This document shows positions 47,440-60,024 of a stretch of DNA of 64,000 nt, piece after piece. Position 1 is the stretch's first letter. Every line of letters starts with the position of its first letter. The stretch covers positions 27,880,358 through 27,944,357 of the forward strand of contig OY987244.1 in assembly GCA_963920765.1 (NCBI GenBank), given 5' to 3'. The notes beneath the pieces were generated by a model. That model saw nothing but the letters and a program-made list of their open reading frames with translations, did no database searches and was not told the DNA's origin. Both the position numbers and the translations under genes were made by a program. The stretch comes from Ulota crispa. Lineage: Eukaryota; Streptophyta; Bryopsida; Orthotrichales; Orthotrichaceae.

Positions 47440-48090
47440 CCTTTAGAGACCACCAAACCATATTTTGGTTCAGGAGAGTGGTTTTTGGCTTATAGAATAA
47501 AATCATTCAACAATTTGGAAACCGGTCTTGAGGAACGCTTGTGCTCATGAGAACTTTGCATCCAACCAAATAAAAAACGATGAAATCAGGCATGCGAATT
47601 GATATATAATGATGTTTGTACAACATGGCTTCAAAATACGTATCCATATTTTGTCAAAGATGGATCAACGCAACAACACAATACATCAAACATCCAAGAA
47701 GAATATCAAATTTCAATTGTGCGGTCCTAAAAATTTTCAAATTGCTCAAGAAATACGCTTGTATTGTTTCTCTATACGATAGTAGTATAATTGTAATATT
47801 TGAAGATCTATTGAGAAATGGTGATATCTTTCATATTAAAAGTTTGTTGTCCTACATTTAAGGCCAATTCTTTATTGATTTCAATGGTTGGATTTTCCAT
47901 AGCATTTATCGATTTCCTTGTAAAACTATTTTGGGTAGCAAATAAAGTGGGATTTTTGACCCTTTTTATCCACTTAGCTACACCTTGTGATTGCTATTTT
48001 TTTCCATTTTGTGTGTAACTAGTCTCATTGGAAAGTTGAGAAACCTATTTTTTAGAAATATAAGGCTCTTCTCATCATTTCATGTACTGG
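47436..48090 (+). mobile_element. TTAA element, family F, copy 1 (3' decayed)
   Basis: Starts TGAACCCTTTAGAGACCAC. Matches the reverse of 63100-63746. Both copies share a frame starting MASKYVSIFCQRWI (here 47625-47861; there 63308-63556 on minus) that stays open for about 75-82 codons. A rough count of about 70 aligned codons gives about 7 synonymous and about 14 replacement differences, which does not show protein conservation. Similarity fades after about 48090. Confidence 0.55.
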
Positions 48091-48372
48091 TTCATGAGAA
48101 TTTTCACTCTCTTCCTAATGGATTTACGTTCAGCTAGACATTTTTTACAACAACTTCAAAGCATGCATTTAATATAAACTCTCCACTAGAACAGGTATAT
48201 TTTGTATTTGGATGTAACAAAATATTCATATTGGAATATGAAGCTTGGACTAATAAATTGTAATTTCATTCTCTAATAATAAAAGGAAACCATCACTGTT
48301 ATTCTAATTTTGATTTCATATATATTATTATCCATTGTGAGTATGCTACATCAATTTTATTGACGGTTAATT

Positions 48373-48504
48373 CATTTCAAGGAAACCATGGTCAAATCTA
48401 CAAAAAAATTGACAAAGATTGTGACCTAATCTACAATATATTGTAGATTAGGTCACAATCTTTGTCAAATTTTTTGTAGATTCGACCATGGTTTCCTTGT
48501 AGTG
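48373..48504. mobile_element. 132-bp CACTA-like palindromic MITE
   Basis: A near-perfect hairpin (48379-48498) around CTACAATATATTGTAG. The right end CCTTGTAGTG is the inverse of CACTACAAGG; the left end reads CATTTCAAGG. Flanks ATT and TTA do not match, so the duplication is unconfirmed. Confidence 0.6.
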
Positions 48505-49541
48505 TTAGGGTCCATATATTGTTGCGCTTCGCTTTCCAGCATCTACTTGCCATTCCAGCTCTTCGTCATTCTCATACATTCTTTTTCCTTACTTCTTCTC
48601 ATCTTTTTTGTCATTGTTTAAAGTTACTTGCTTGTTGTCGCCATAAAGTATCAAGTTCATAACTGATTCTTTCTTTTTGTCTTATAGAATTTCTTGCCGT
48701 TGTTTGTTGTTGCTTCGCTATTGCTAATGATGATTGATCTGACTTGAATACGGCTCCAAAATGTATTCTTGAATATTCTAGTTTTTAGTGCTTATCATAG
48801 AATTGTGGTTGATTTATGCTTTTTAGTAATATGACAGACTAGGTTTAGATTAGGATTAAGATTCAAGGAATTGGAGGAAAAAGAGGATTGAATTAAATCA
48901 CTTTCATTTTTTTAGAGAAGTATCAAACAATCAGAGAATGCAGGGTGCAGGGAATACAAACGTCAACAAAGGTGAGGACAGTCTCTACAACATATTTGAT
49001 GTTGATTAGGTTCTTCAAACTCTTGCAACAAAATTTAAGCGCGAGGAAGCTAATCAGATTTTTCATTCGCCCGTAGAACAACAGAAATGATGGGAGAAGA
49101 GGAAGCAGGTTTGTTGCAATTATTATCCATCTAAACATTAGCCTCAATTTCACCTTTTACACTATCAATACATATACTAGGCAGTTGGCTTTGTTTTCCA
49201 AGTTTAGTTCAAACTTTGAATTCTACAATCTTCAAATAAAGTTATATTTGAATTAGGCAGCTTATTGTTAATATTGTTCAATATTTATATATTATTAAAA
49301 ACTAATGCTAAAATGGCTTAATAGTTAAAGTTCTATTTTCATAGTTCAATTTGGGTGATTTTGTATGTTTTAAATATTAATTTTAAAAATTTAAAAATAG
49401 TATAAATATTAATGAAATACTTGAGTTTTGCACTATTCAACAACTAATGATCATTTTTTTGGTCGATTACAGTCATGGGCACAACAAAAAGATTAATGCA
49501 TTGACAACAAATAATTTACATTTGAAATCAAGTGAAATTCA
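48505..49541. other. Intergenic, no gene seen
   Basis: No recognised element. A minus frame at 48923-49153 has no recognisable content. Confidence 0.45.
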
Positions 49542-50219
49542 TTAATCCCTAAAATTCTTTTGTGTTTAGAGGCCCAAAACTGCTTCAAAATACTAGTCCC
49601 CAAACCAGGGTCAAACTCTTTGTTGAAATTTACTTTTTAACAAATCCAACCATAGGATCTTTTAGTTGATTTGCACAAGTACATTGTCCCAAAATTTCAG
49701 AATGAATATCCCCACCAATTGCAAGATCAATGTGCCTAAACTTCAAAATGTAGGCTTTTCTAGTCCTTCTAGAAGGTAAAGTTTTGTTTTTCAAACTTTT
49801 AATGAAAAACACATATGTTGTATTTCTTGTGCAATTTTGGCAATATGTTGGAAAATGGGTTGAGGCACATATAAAAAAGTTTAACAAAAAAATTAGATTC
49901 TTTTTTACAAAAGTTGTAAAGTGTAAGGTATTGATGAATGAAAGATATAACTAATATGCTAATAAGTTTTAGAAGAATTGAAAATTGTTAATCCCAATGG
50001 TGAGAATGCTCTAACAGACAATTAGTAACTTTCATTTTCATTTTCATTTTCATTTGAAAGTTTCCAAAATTGAGGGTAAAAGATAACTATGTATGTTTTT
50101 TCTACCCTCTTCCTACCTTTATTGCCCGCAAAATAAAACTCCTTTTAACTCTTACCTCATTATTTGGAATTGAGTGATTCAATTTTATTTGAGGAGGTAT
50201 CAATCTATACATTTCTATC

Positions 50220-50252
<33 letters not shown>

Positions 50253-50472
50253 GAATATATTTTTTGCTGCCTGGTTTGACATTGAAATTGAAAAACCTTC
50301 TAACTTTTGCATTACTTATTGGAATGGCATGAAATAAAACTTCACATGTAGATTGTAATGAATAGCATCCATCCTAAAAATTTCAAGAAAATCTTCCAAA
50401 TTATGAAATCAATAGAGCTTACCCAAGTTCTCATAAAGCCCAAAGTGGGCTCCTTGGTCTTTTAGGGATTAA
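49542..50472 (-). mobile_element. TTAA element, family B, copy 2
   Basis: Inverted copy of 11530-12449. Ends TTAATCCCTAAAATTCTTT and CTTGGTCTTTTAGGGATTAA, TTAA at both borders, 931 bp. An (AAAT)n tract lies at 50219-50246, absent from copy 1. The short shared frame (49630-49887) is interrupted relative to copy 1. Confidence 0.78.
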
Positions 50473-51086
50473 CTACTATTTTATACAAATAACTATCATA
50501 TTTTGTTGATTTCATTAACATATACATATAGTGTATTCATTTGTAATTTTAATTAATTTGTATATTTTAATTTTTATAAAAATAATTTACATATTCACCA
50601 CAAGATCTAGTTTTGTCCTACCACAAGTTTTGATTTTTTTTTATTACATAGGGGTTTTAAACTAAATTAAATACTTTTGCAGATTTTTTGAAGTAATATG
50701 TCTTCTTTATAATACTTTAATAGAAAAAACTGATTAATTTTTTTCAGTGTAAACATTTTATTTTTTATAATTAAATCATGAAAATTTTGAATTTAGAGTT
50801 TAAATTCTAAAAGTTACATTATTTTTTAGAAAAAAAAAAAATCTTTCAAGCTAGGTTAAAAAATTTGCAAATACATTAATTGATGTAATTTTGGATTGCT
50901 TTATTATTTTATTATGAATGATTAGTATTTGTATTTTATGATTTAGAATTAAGTAGTTACTTATTACTCCTTTTATCCCATTATAAAACTCCAAAAAATT
51001 TCTTCATGAGGGATTAAATGTATTTTAGTCATTATTCTAGTGACAAATGCATTCTAAAATATACCACTTACCAATTATTGAAGGGT
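50473..51086. other. AT-rich intergenic, no gene seen
   Basis: Very AT-rich; no frame or complete element. It forms the downstream side of the ankyrin fragment. Confidence 0.5.
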
Positions 51087-51560
51087 TCAAGTATCTACTT
51101 CTCTTTGATAAAATGGATCCTCACGAATCCTTCTTGATCTTTTTAGCACTATTACCTCGTCGGAGGCGTTTTCCTTGAGCGCGGCAAAGTGGAGAGGTGT
51201 GTAGCTACCGTGGCTGCCACCGAGATTGTCAGTCTCATTAGTGGTAGTGAGAAATCTATCAAGATACACCAATGAATAACTAGTGAGGAGCTTCACAACT
51301 CTCTCATGCTCAAGGATGCTCATGTATTTCACAACACTCTCATTCAATGTCCGAATGACCAAGTGTAAGAGCGTGTAGCCATAGCAATCTTTGGCATTCA
51401 CCACCTCTCGTGAGATGCCGGGGTGATGCAAGATGAACCGCACAATCTCCAGGTGTCCATGCTCCGCAGCTAAGTGGAGTGGAGTCCGATTTGAGTGCAT
51501 GGCATGTCCGGCATTGAAGTCCAAGGGATGGCTACCGGTTTTAGAGTTGACACCGTTTTA
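51087..51560 (-). pseudogene. Ankyrin-repeat gene fragment
   Basis: A minus frame, open from about 51560 down to TGA at 51087, without an upstream ATG near its edge. It shows ankyrin repeats: RTPLHLAAEHGHLEIVRFIL, then YGYTLLHLVIRTLNESVVKYM-type sequence, then YTPLHFAALKENASDEVI, the last cut short after about 20 residues. Plant ankyrin proteins of the ACD6/ITN1 kind have more repeats and usually a C-terminal membrane PGG domain, neither of which is seen. GC content is well above the flanks, so it is recent coding sequence: either one exon of a gene I cannot complete or a truncated copy. An internal ATG (MHSNRTPLH) could start a short protein. Confidence 0.7.
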
Positions 51561-53734
51561 GCATCTACAGTACCGCACGCCATTAGTAGTAGGCCACCTT
51601 TACCCATACGCAAACAAATGAAGCTGGTTCAATACTGATTAGCACATGGTAATTTTTGTAAGAAAATGGATGATTTTTTTGGATACGGTGCTCCAACCAT
51701 TTGAAAATACACCATGATTATTTGCAAACTATTATACAATTGTGATGGATTTTTCAACTATTACATTCATACACCCACAGGCGATACTTTACAAGATGTT
51801 AAAGAAAAATTTAGAAACATGACAGGAATGTAAACAAAATAACATAGTAACTCTTATTTTTCATAATATTATATATTGTATATTAACAAAACTACATTCT
51901 AAATTAAGTTAGACTTATTCATACATGAGATTCTTTGAATTATTCATAATAATTTTCTTATTATACTAAAGAAATTAAGAGAATTGGTAATATATTTTTC
52001 ATTGTTTTATGATTTCTTGTGCACTGAGGACATTTTTTATTTAAAATTTGATTGATGAAAAGTTAGAGACAAACATTTGGAATGTTTCAAAAAAAATTAA
52101 AAGTTTTGGATTTATAAATTGAAAGATAATAGGTAACCTTCAAATGTGGGTCATTAGTATTTTGTACATGTAATTTAATTTATCATATATTGGATCCTAT
52201 AGACTAAATTTAATCACGGGGAGTGCACTATACATGATGTTTGTGAGTAACGTGCGTTCAAGCCCTTATAAGATGAGGGCTATGTAGGTAAAAAAATTGA
52301 TTTCTATAGGGTTATATTTACCTAAATTTCTAAATTTTGACAACTTCATGTACCCTACACTTCATTTGAATTAAGTTCTTGTGATATTTTTGTATACCCT
52401 ATGTTCATTATAAACACACAATGACAAGAAAGAAATTACGGATATGTAATCAAAGACCAAGCACTTCAAAACATAAAATTGAACCAATCACATAATACTT
52501 CAAACAAGAACTTTACAGAAAACAGAAAGCATGAAAAAGCATATAGTATATCTAAAAGCGTATTTGTAAATTCAATATAGGATGAAGGAAAAAGTAGTGA
52601 AACCCATTCCACTTCAACCACACAAACCCCTTTAAAGTTGAGCACGCAAAGAAATCAAAGAAAGCATGGGAAATGAACCCGCTCATAGAGTTAGCATTGC
52701 ACCTTTACTCTTATGAAGCCCAAAAACTGAGAGCAAACAAAAAGCGTTGTTTTAGAATCTGAGATATAAACCGTGCAAGCAAAACCACAAAACATGCAAG
52801 TGTGCAAGCGAGAGTTGCTAAAGCATGACCCAACCCTCAAACCCCACGCTAACCCTAAGCCTAGGCCACAAGCTTGTAAATGAACAACAACGGAAGCTTC
52901 ATCCACGTGTCCAATCTTGTATCATTACATGTACATCATTTATTAACCCTATGACCCTAAGCTATTGCTGAATTCAGCTGATACTAGATACTTGGACAAG
53001 GATCAAACATGTGATACTTTGTCATACTCAAAACATAGGATACTTTAGCTAACCATTAAATAATTAAAATATATCCAATAAAGGTGTAGATTTTGTTTTT
53101 TGCATATTGGCAAGGCTATTGTACAACTAAAAAATTTATAATTCTCATTATTGTGCCATACCCTTCATTATTTATAAAGAGCCCACACCCATTTCAATGA
53201 TGCTTATTTTTTATAAAGTCATGTCAAAAATTTAGGACCAAGGCAATTATAATAACCCTTCATTTGATTGCACGTGTACAATAAACAAAAAGGGAGTGCA
53301 CTCCCCGTGAATTTAGTATAGCATGTGTGTACAATTAGGTGCACATTTGGGTCAAACATTTTTTTTTTGGCAATTAAATCCTCAATTTCTTCAAATTGAA
53401 ATGGGTAGCTTCTAGACTTTAGGAAGAAAAAAAGGGTTGTGTACTTCTTTGTCTAATTTTTCTCCTTTCAACTTGTTTTTTAATTCTAGGTTTTTTTTAT
53501 AAAGAATATAGCTTATAATAAATTGCATTGAAATAGAAAATATAAGTAATGATAGAGTTCCATCAAGTAAGCCATTTTGCCAATTATAAGTAATTATATA
53601 GATCCTTTAATTCTTGCATATGAGATAAATAGCCCCCCTCCAAAAAAAACCCCTTGCTACACGGGTACTCAAAAGATACATATCTTATGAAGTAGTAAGA
53701 TCCAAAACAACACAAGCACAAAAACTAGAGATTT
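51561..53734. other. Intergenic, no gene seen
   Basis: 2.2 kb of AT-rich sequence. The minus frame 52691-52906 is short and unrecognised. No further ankyrin exon found to the right. Confidence 0.45.
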
Positions 53735-53947
53735 TCCACCTACAACTCACTCAATCATTATTATATTTCACCTACAACGGTAGATCTAGTTGAAATTTTG
53801 ATACTTTATAGTCAACAAGGTGTGGTTCCCATTTGTACGGTTGGATTATTGAAATCAAGTCCATATTTGGTTCAACCGCACAACCAAGTTTACTATCCCA
53901 ATTTTTGATGGATTCTATGAGAATGTGTGTGGTCTTTAAAGGGTTAA
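53735..53947 (-). mobile_element. TTAA element, family F, partial copy
   Basis: Reverse match to 62836-63046 (ACTCACTCAATCATTATTAT; CGTACGGTTGGATTATTGAA). Ends GTGGTCTTTAAAGGGTTAA at the TTAA shared with the next family A element. The rest of the element is missing. Confidence 0.55.
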
Positions 53948-54863
53948 CCCCTAAAGGACCAAGCCATTTTTTTTAGTGAAAAACACATAAAATTGCCACT
54001 TTTGGGGAAGCAAGCACAATGGCAAGAAAAAAGTTTTTTACAAGAATTCAACCGTAAGATCTTACACTAGACTACAAGAAGTACACATGGTAAAAAATCG
54101 ACTCAATCTACACAAAAATGAGTGAGATATTTACATGTGAATTGCAGATTTTTTTATGTGCTGCTGCCCAAAAATTATAGAAGGCTTTGACCATTTTTAG
54201 AGCAAAAATAATTACTCTACACAAAGTTGAGGTTTATTTTTCCCATGTAGAAGACCAAGTTAGGTATGTGTGGGAGAATTTTCAAATCAATTGGAACTAT
54301 ACAATACATGGGAAAAAATAGTAAGTAAAAAGAAGTAGAGAATGAGTCAAAACACTAAATTGTTAAGAATTTAATTATTTTAATATGAAATCCCAACGGT
54401 TTTGATGTTGTGATAAACAATCTACATCCTTTAGTTTTGTTTTTTTTCCAAAATAATGAAAATTGAGTAAAGTAAATGACTTCAAAGTTTAGTTTAGAGT
54501 AGAGAATCTAGAACTGCCTGCAAACAAAAACTCCTCATAACTTTCATCTCATCTATCAAAATTGAATGATTCAAAGCTCCCCACATCTATATAAGTCTAA
54601 AGAACCTATATCAGATTTTTGTTTGAAAAAATTGAAATTTTTAAATTAGTTTTTGGCTGCCCAGGGAGCAACATTTTCCAAATTTTCATGCATAACTTCT
54701 TCAATAGATGTTGAAATGAAGGAAAATTTACATTCCCAAGTAGATCTTTGAATTCCTCACCTTCAATAAAAGTTTCAAAAAATCACGCAAAGTAGTTTAG
54801 CTATAGGTACATGCCCGAAATCCCATTTGTCCCTTGAGGGGACACTGGTCCTTTAGGGGTTAA
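53944..54863 (-). mobile_element. TTAA element, family A, copy 5
   Basis: Ends TTAACCCCTAAAGGACC and GGTCCTTTAGGGGTTAA are 17-bp perfect inverted repeats; 920 bp. The hairpin motif TGTCCCTTGAGGGGACA lies inside the right end. It lacks the 123-bp MITE of copy 1 (empty site near 54261). Confidence 0.82.
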
Positions 54864-54956
54864 AGAGTTTTTTTCCACATCCATTTGTTATATGTGTAAA
54901 CAGATATAATGTATTGTAGCTTTTATAGTTGAGTTCATCCTTTATACATACCAAGT

Positions 54957-55277
54957 TTAAGGTAGGAGCACCCATAAGCGTCAATCTAAGGGTTTTGAAC
55001 ATGACGAGTATTAATAAACAGCTAGCAAATTATAGGATCCTCTTAGGAACAGAAAAATAATGAGTTTGCTATTTTGAATGTATTATTTGGATACTGTGAG
55101 AAATAAGTTGTGGATTTTCAAAAAGCAAACTGCCATTGCACCCATAGCCACTATCAAGATTTCATGTTCACATATTGTACATCACTATCCATACATCTAT
55201 ATACTTCCAAAAAATTTCTAAAATTTCAGAACTGACAGTTATGGGGACAGCGTTGCTTATGGGTGCTCCTACCTTAA
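54957..55277 (+). mobile_element. GGTA-type TTAA element
   Basis: TTAAGGTAGGAGCACCCATA and TATGGGTGCTCCTACCTTAA, TTAA at both borders, 321 bp. Direct relatives at 55518 and 60325. Frames inside are chance. Confidence 0.77.
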
Positions 55278-55517
55278 AGCTACATTCCTGGTTTCTAAAA
55301 TTCCCAAACTTTCTGTCAGAGACCCAAACTCGACTAGGTACAGTCCCTCCACAAGCCCTTTTTAGGGTTGCTTTATTACGGCCCCTTTCTCCTCCGATAT
55401 AGGAATATAGATGGGGAGGAATTTTATGAAGTGTTGACGACAAGCATTGAATGGATGTCCACACTCAACACGTGGGAGTGTGGGACCTTCAAAGAACCAA
55501 AGAGGCGGCTTTGCAAC

Positions 55518-55838
55518 ATAAGGTATGTACACCCATAAGCGTCAAACTGAGGGTTTTGAACATGTTGAGTATCAATAAACAGGCAGCAAATTATAGGATC
55601 TTATTAGGAACAAAAAAATAATGAGTTTGCACGTTTGAATGTAATATTTGGATATTGTGAGAATAAGTTGTGAATTTTTAAAGAGCAAATTGCCATTGCA
55701 CCCATAACCAATTTCAAGGTTTCATGTTCGCATGCTGTACATCCTTGTCATTACATCTATCCACTTCCACAGATTTTCTAAGATTTTTAGAGGTGACAGT
55801 TATGGGGACACTGACGCTTATGGGTGTACATACCTTAA
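55518..55838 (+). mobile_element. GGTA-type TTAA element
   Basis: Ends ATAAGGTATGTACACCCAT and ATGGGTGTACATACCTTAA, 321 bp, like 54957-55277. The right TTAA is shared with the next element. Between the two, 55278-55517 holds nothing recognised. Confidence 0.75.
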
Positions 55839-56258
55839 GGTAAAGTAACCTCACCCATACCTAGGTGTTTAAGGGCGATTAAGGGTTTAGGGTACTTCAA
55901 AGTCTCGGAAAATTCATGAATTTTTTTGCAGGGTTAGCCTTTCAACAAGCTATCATGGAATGTAACTTTTGTGGAAAAAATATTGTAGATTATTTTATAT
56001 TAAAAGGCAAAGTTGTAGCTCATATGTCCCTATTAGTAACTCTAGATTACCCTTGAAGCTGCTTTGATGTGTTCCTATACATGTGTTTGACTGTCCCAAT
56101 CCCAACCATCTCATAGCAACTTAGCAATTGACATGTGGCAAGATTTTCTTGTGCAAGGGACATTCACTGCTCCACTTTGGATTCACAATGAATGGTGAAC
56201 ACCTCAAAAGTAGGGCTCCATTTTGGGGACTGTTCATGTATGGGTGCTGTTACCTTAA
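55835..56258 (+). mobile_element. GGTA-type TTAA element
   Basis: TTAAGGTAAAGTAACCTCACC and GGGTGCTGTTACCTTAA, TTAA at both borders. Direct match to 30885-31296. Confidence 0.74.
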
Positions 56259-56273
56259 TGTTTGCACTTAGTG

Positions 56274-57037
56274 TTAACAAACCCTAAGCCCTTAGGCCAT
56301 TTTCACCAAAATCAGGGTTTTTGGAGACCTGCAACTTTGATATAGTGTATATCAGCCAATCGGTTGATTCACAAAAAGTGACCATTGAAAATAGTGGAAT
56401 ACCTACTTAGAAAATGGCTTGCAAATTTTGGGAACAATTGACATTGGGAGATGGAAGATTATAACATTTGATCAAACAAAATGTGATGGCAAAATCTTGT
56501 TTTTTGGCAGTTAGTTGCTATTTGATGATTTTTACAAAATTATGTAAGCCCTTGATTCATCTCAAATTTTGTGGGTAGCAAGATTAGATGTGAATGCACA
56601 CACTTGTAAATTATTGAAAATTGTACTTCTTTTTATGTCACGTTTAGGGCTTCAAATTGCTATAGCTCGGAAAACGATGACCAGCACAATTAGTGAGGGT
56701 TGCCACAATAAGGGTTTAGAACATGCTTGAACCCTTGCAAACAAACTTCTTGCTACCACAAAGCACACACAAGGAAGTTTGCAAGGAATATTAACCGGTT
56801 GCAGCTTGTAAAATGACGCTTGCCACCATGCCTCGTATGGTGTTTCACCTAATCAAATCTCTTGAGGCACTTATACAGCATTTGTCTTGCCTCGCCATTA
56901 CTTCATTGGCATGGACAACTTGAATGCCTTGATAATTGTAGTTTATAGCAAGATCAAAAAATTAGATCCAATGCCTCAAACAAGCTTTTGAAATCTTGCG
57001 AGGACACTTTTGGTCCTCTAGGACATTTAGGGGTTAA
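56274..57037 (-). mobile_element. TTAA element, family C, copy 3
   Basis: Inverted relative to 8519-9279 and 10765-11533. TTAA at both borders; the right end reads GGACATTTAGGGGTTAA. In + the frame reads HYFIGMDNLNALIIVVYSKI, the same peptide as the minus strand of copy 2, without a long intact frame. Confidence 0.74.
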
Positions 57038-57135
57038 GAGTGGTAGTAGCAAAGGAAAATTAGATGTGCTTAAATATACATTTATATTACATTCATATTG
57101 CTAATGCCCCTCCTAACACCAAGTATGAACATACT
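57036..57135. mobile_element. Truncated relative of the 123-bp MITE
   Basis: Matches 13105-13208 from GTAGTAGC to TGAACATAC but lacks the left terminal repeat; its break coincides with the end of the family C element. Confidence 0.6.
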
Positions 57136-57797
57136 ATAAGTGTACTCAAATCCGACCATGAATTTAATGGCGTCCGTATGTATACAAGGTGGTTATTTTA
57201 CAACTCAAAAGGTTTAACCCAAATTTAAATTTGAGATTTGTCCATTCTAACTTCTAAATTTTAAGTCAATTTAGCATAAAAACTATATGCACACAAAGCT
57301 CTCTATATTTTGCATCTTCATAAAAAGTTGTAGAAAATCATGACAAATATTGACAATATAAGAGCCTCCCCAAAATTTAATTTTGTCCCCCAAGGAACAA
57401 TGGGACTTTTGGGGTTAAAATCATATTAGGTTTCTATTCATGAAGTTTGCAATTCATCGATTGGTTGCAAGAGACCGTTTTTTGCACTTCCTTGTTTGCA
57501 ACTCCGGCTACGGCTATAGCTAGGCTATGGAACTGATAGGCCGTTTACACAAGGGTGTGCGTATGCATATGTAGAAGCAGGCTTTCCAAGTCTGTATACG
57601 CATGCCCACACTTGCTCACCCACTTTCATTTTCATTGTGCTACTCTTTTTGCACACACATGGGTAATTAAGCAGAAGGGTAACTCCAATTCTAACCTCAT
57701 GAGATGCATGTCAAGAGTTTCTTTCATTTTCAATGTTCATAATTTCTGAAAATAAAAACTCTCAATTCACAATCAACTTCAACTAATTTGGAGTGAT
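57136..57797. other. Intergenic, no gene seen
   Basis: A short + frame at 57555-57749 is unsupported. AGGCCGTTTACAC near 57540 resembles the inverse of GTGTAAACGCCCT near 60862, possibly the ends of an older 3.3-kb element, but flanks do not confirm it. Confidence 0.4.
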
Positions 57798-58742
57798 TTA
57801 ACCCTTGAAGCTCAAAGGGTGTTGCGGAGAAAACAATTCCAAAATTGCCATTTTTGATGATTTATTTAAAATTCAATTTTTTTTTATAGTTTCAACCATA
57901 CAAAAGTGTAATATACAAGTAAGGAAATGTGTGGAAAAAAATTCAGTCCATTTGATTGCGTAGATTGTAAGGTTATAATGTTTGAAAGGAGAAAAACAAC
58001 TTTTTTTCATTCTTGCAAAACAAGGTCAGCAAACTTTGAGCCCTCCTAAAGTAAAATTTTTGCTCAACACAAGAACAATACTTTTGACTATTCACAAGTT
58101 TATGATGTCAAGTTCACTCATGAAAATTTTCAGAAGCATATATAGAATCTAGCTTATCCTAAATCACCATGCAATGCAAGGAGGTTCAATGAATTGGCAA
58201 TACATTAGTCATTTTTTCATGATTTCTTGTGCAAAGAAGAAGTTTTTTATTTGAAGTTTGAATGGTGAAAAGTTAGAGGCAAACATTTGGAATTTGGAGA
58301 AAAGGTTTCAATAACTTTGAATTTATAATTTGCAATATAATTGGGCTTGAAGTTAGAAGAAACTATTTTTCTTGAAACCGCTTGAACATAGTTAACAAAG
58401 TTTGACTCCTCTTAGATTGTGATTTGCTACCTCAATCATTTTTTTTTTTGAGAATTGTATACCATCATTTATTAGTTACATACATGCCAAGTTTCAAAAT
58501 TTGATGAGAGTTTTAGCATAAGATTCTCCAAAGATGCCCAAACTGCCCAAGTTGCCCAAATTCTTTTAGGCAGCATAAATTTTTACTCCAGCATCCAATC
58601 AAAGTTCTTTTTTTCACACAAAGGTATCCATTGTGTGCACTTTGTCTTCAAATTTCAGAAACATCTACCAAAAGTTGACTTCATAGGAACTTGCCCAAAC
58701 TTTCAACCAACTATTGAAAGAACTTTTGTGGTATAGGGGTAA
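57798..58742 (+). mobile_element. TTAA element, family E, copy 2
   Basis: Starts TTAACCCTTGAAGCTC and ends GTGGTATAGGGGTAAA, 945 bp. It is the undisturbed counterpart of 7331-8522 and gives the empty site for the 255-bp MITE. Confidence 0.72.
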
Positions 58743-59101
58743 AAATAACTCTCAATTTATGATTGTTTTCTACAAATTTTAAATCAGATGTTTTCATACT
58801 TGATATGCATTGCATTATATAGTTGATTAAAATTTGGCATATATAAATTTAAAGAGCTACTAAAAATTTGGACATCAAATTCAACTTTAATAATAATAAT
58901 AATAATTTGAAAAAAATGATTTTTTTTTGTAATAATATTTGAAGATTTTAAAGAAAGAACTTAAAAAACGGTTACAAAATTTTAACATTCATGATACGTC
59001 TTCACAAATATGATATACAATAGCAACACAAAATTTGAAAAATCAATTTACTTAGCAATAGATAAGTAAAAATACATAGATGATTATAAAGATAATAATA
59101 A
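58743..59101. other. Intergenic, no gene seen
   Basis: AT-rich; a (TAA)n tract of about five units lies near 58889-58905. Confidence 0.5.
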
Positions 59102-59515
59102 GGGAATTGATATATGTACCATCCTTTTTGACTGTTCTACCATACCTACTTTATATGGTTAATATTTACAATATTAAAATAGGTGTGGACCATGGGAAAT
59201 ACATCACTAATATGAAAATACAACTTGACATAGACATTGCAACTTTGATATTGTTTTTTAACTCCTGATCTTGCTCATAGTATAAAATCAAAATAAATAA
59301 ATAAAACCAAGCATAATTTAGATGTTTTAATTGATTCTATGAGCAAGATTCAAAGCTAAAAGCAAAATTAAAGTTGCAAGGTCTGTGTCAAGTTGTATTT
59401 TCATATTAGTGATGTATTTCTTGTGATCTACATCTATATTAATATCATAAATATTGGCCATATATAGTAGGTGTGGTAGAACAGTAAAAAATGGGTGGTA
59501 CATATATCAATTCCC
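59102..59515. mobile_element. Mutator-type fold-back MITE, copy 4
   Basis: 414 bp, perfect ends GGGAATTGATAT and ATATCAATTCCC, with the exact 9-bp duplication TAATAATAA on both sides (59093-59101, 59516-59524). The interior differs more from copies 1 and 3 than those from each other, so this is a subfamily. Confidence 0.85.
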
Positions 59516-59596
59516 TAATAATAAAGATAATTCAAAAATACAAATTTTGTTGTTTTTTGGTTTTCATTAATTGGTAAATTAACTTTAATAACAAAA

Positions 59597-59944
59597 TGAC
59601 TCCTAAATGCCTAAGGACTTTGTGAGTTTTTTTGAAATTTCCATGAAATGAAACAATCAACCAACATTTTCATAAACTTCATCATGTTTTATTTATATGT
59701 AACTGTACAAATTTAAACTAAACATGTTAATGATTATATGGAAAAAGAAGACACAAATAATATCATTTATAGTTTTAGAGATTCTAAAGTTTGAACAAGA
59801 GGGTGTTAAAATTGCAAAAATGGCTTCAAGTCTTCCAATCCTCATTTCATATGTCAAGTTTAAAAATTTGGTCACCAAAAAAATATGAGGTTTAAGGTCA
59901 TTACATGTCTAACTTTAATCAGTTTATGGCTTTGAAAGTCTACT

Positions 59945-60024
<80 letters not shown>

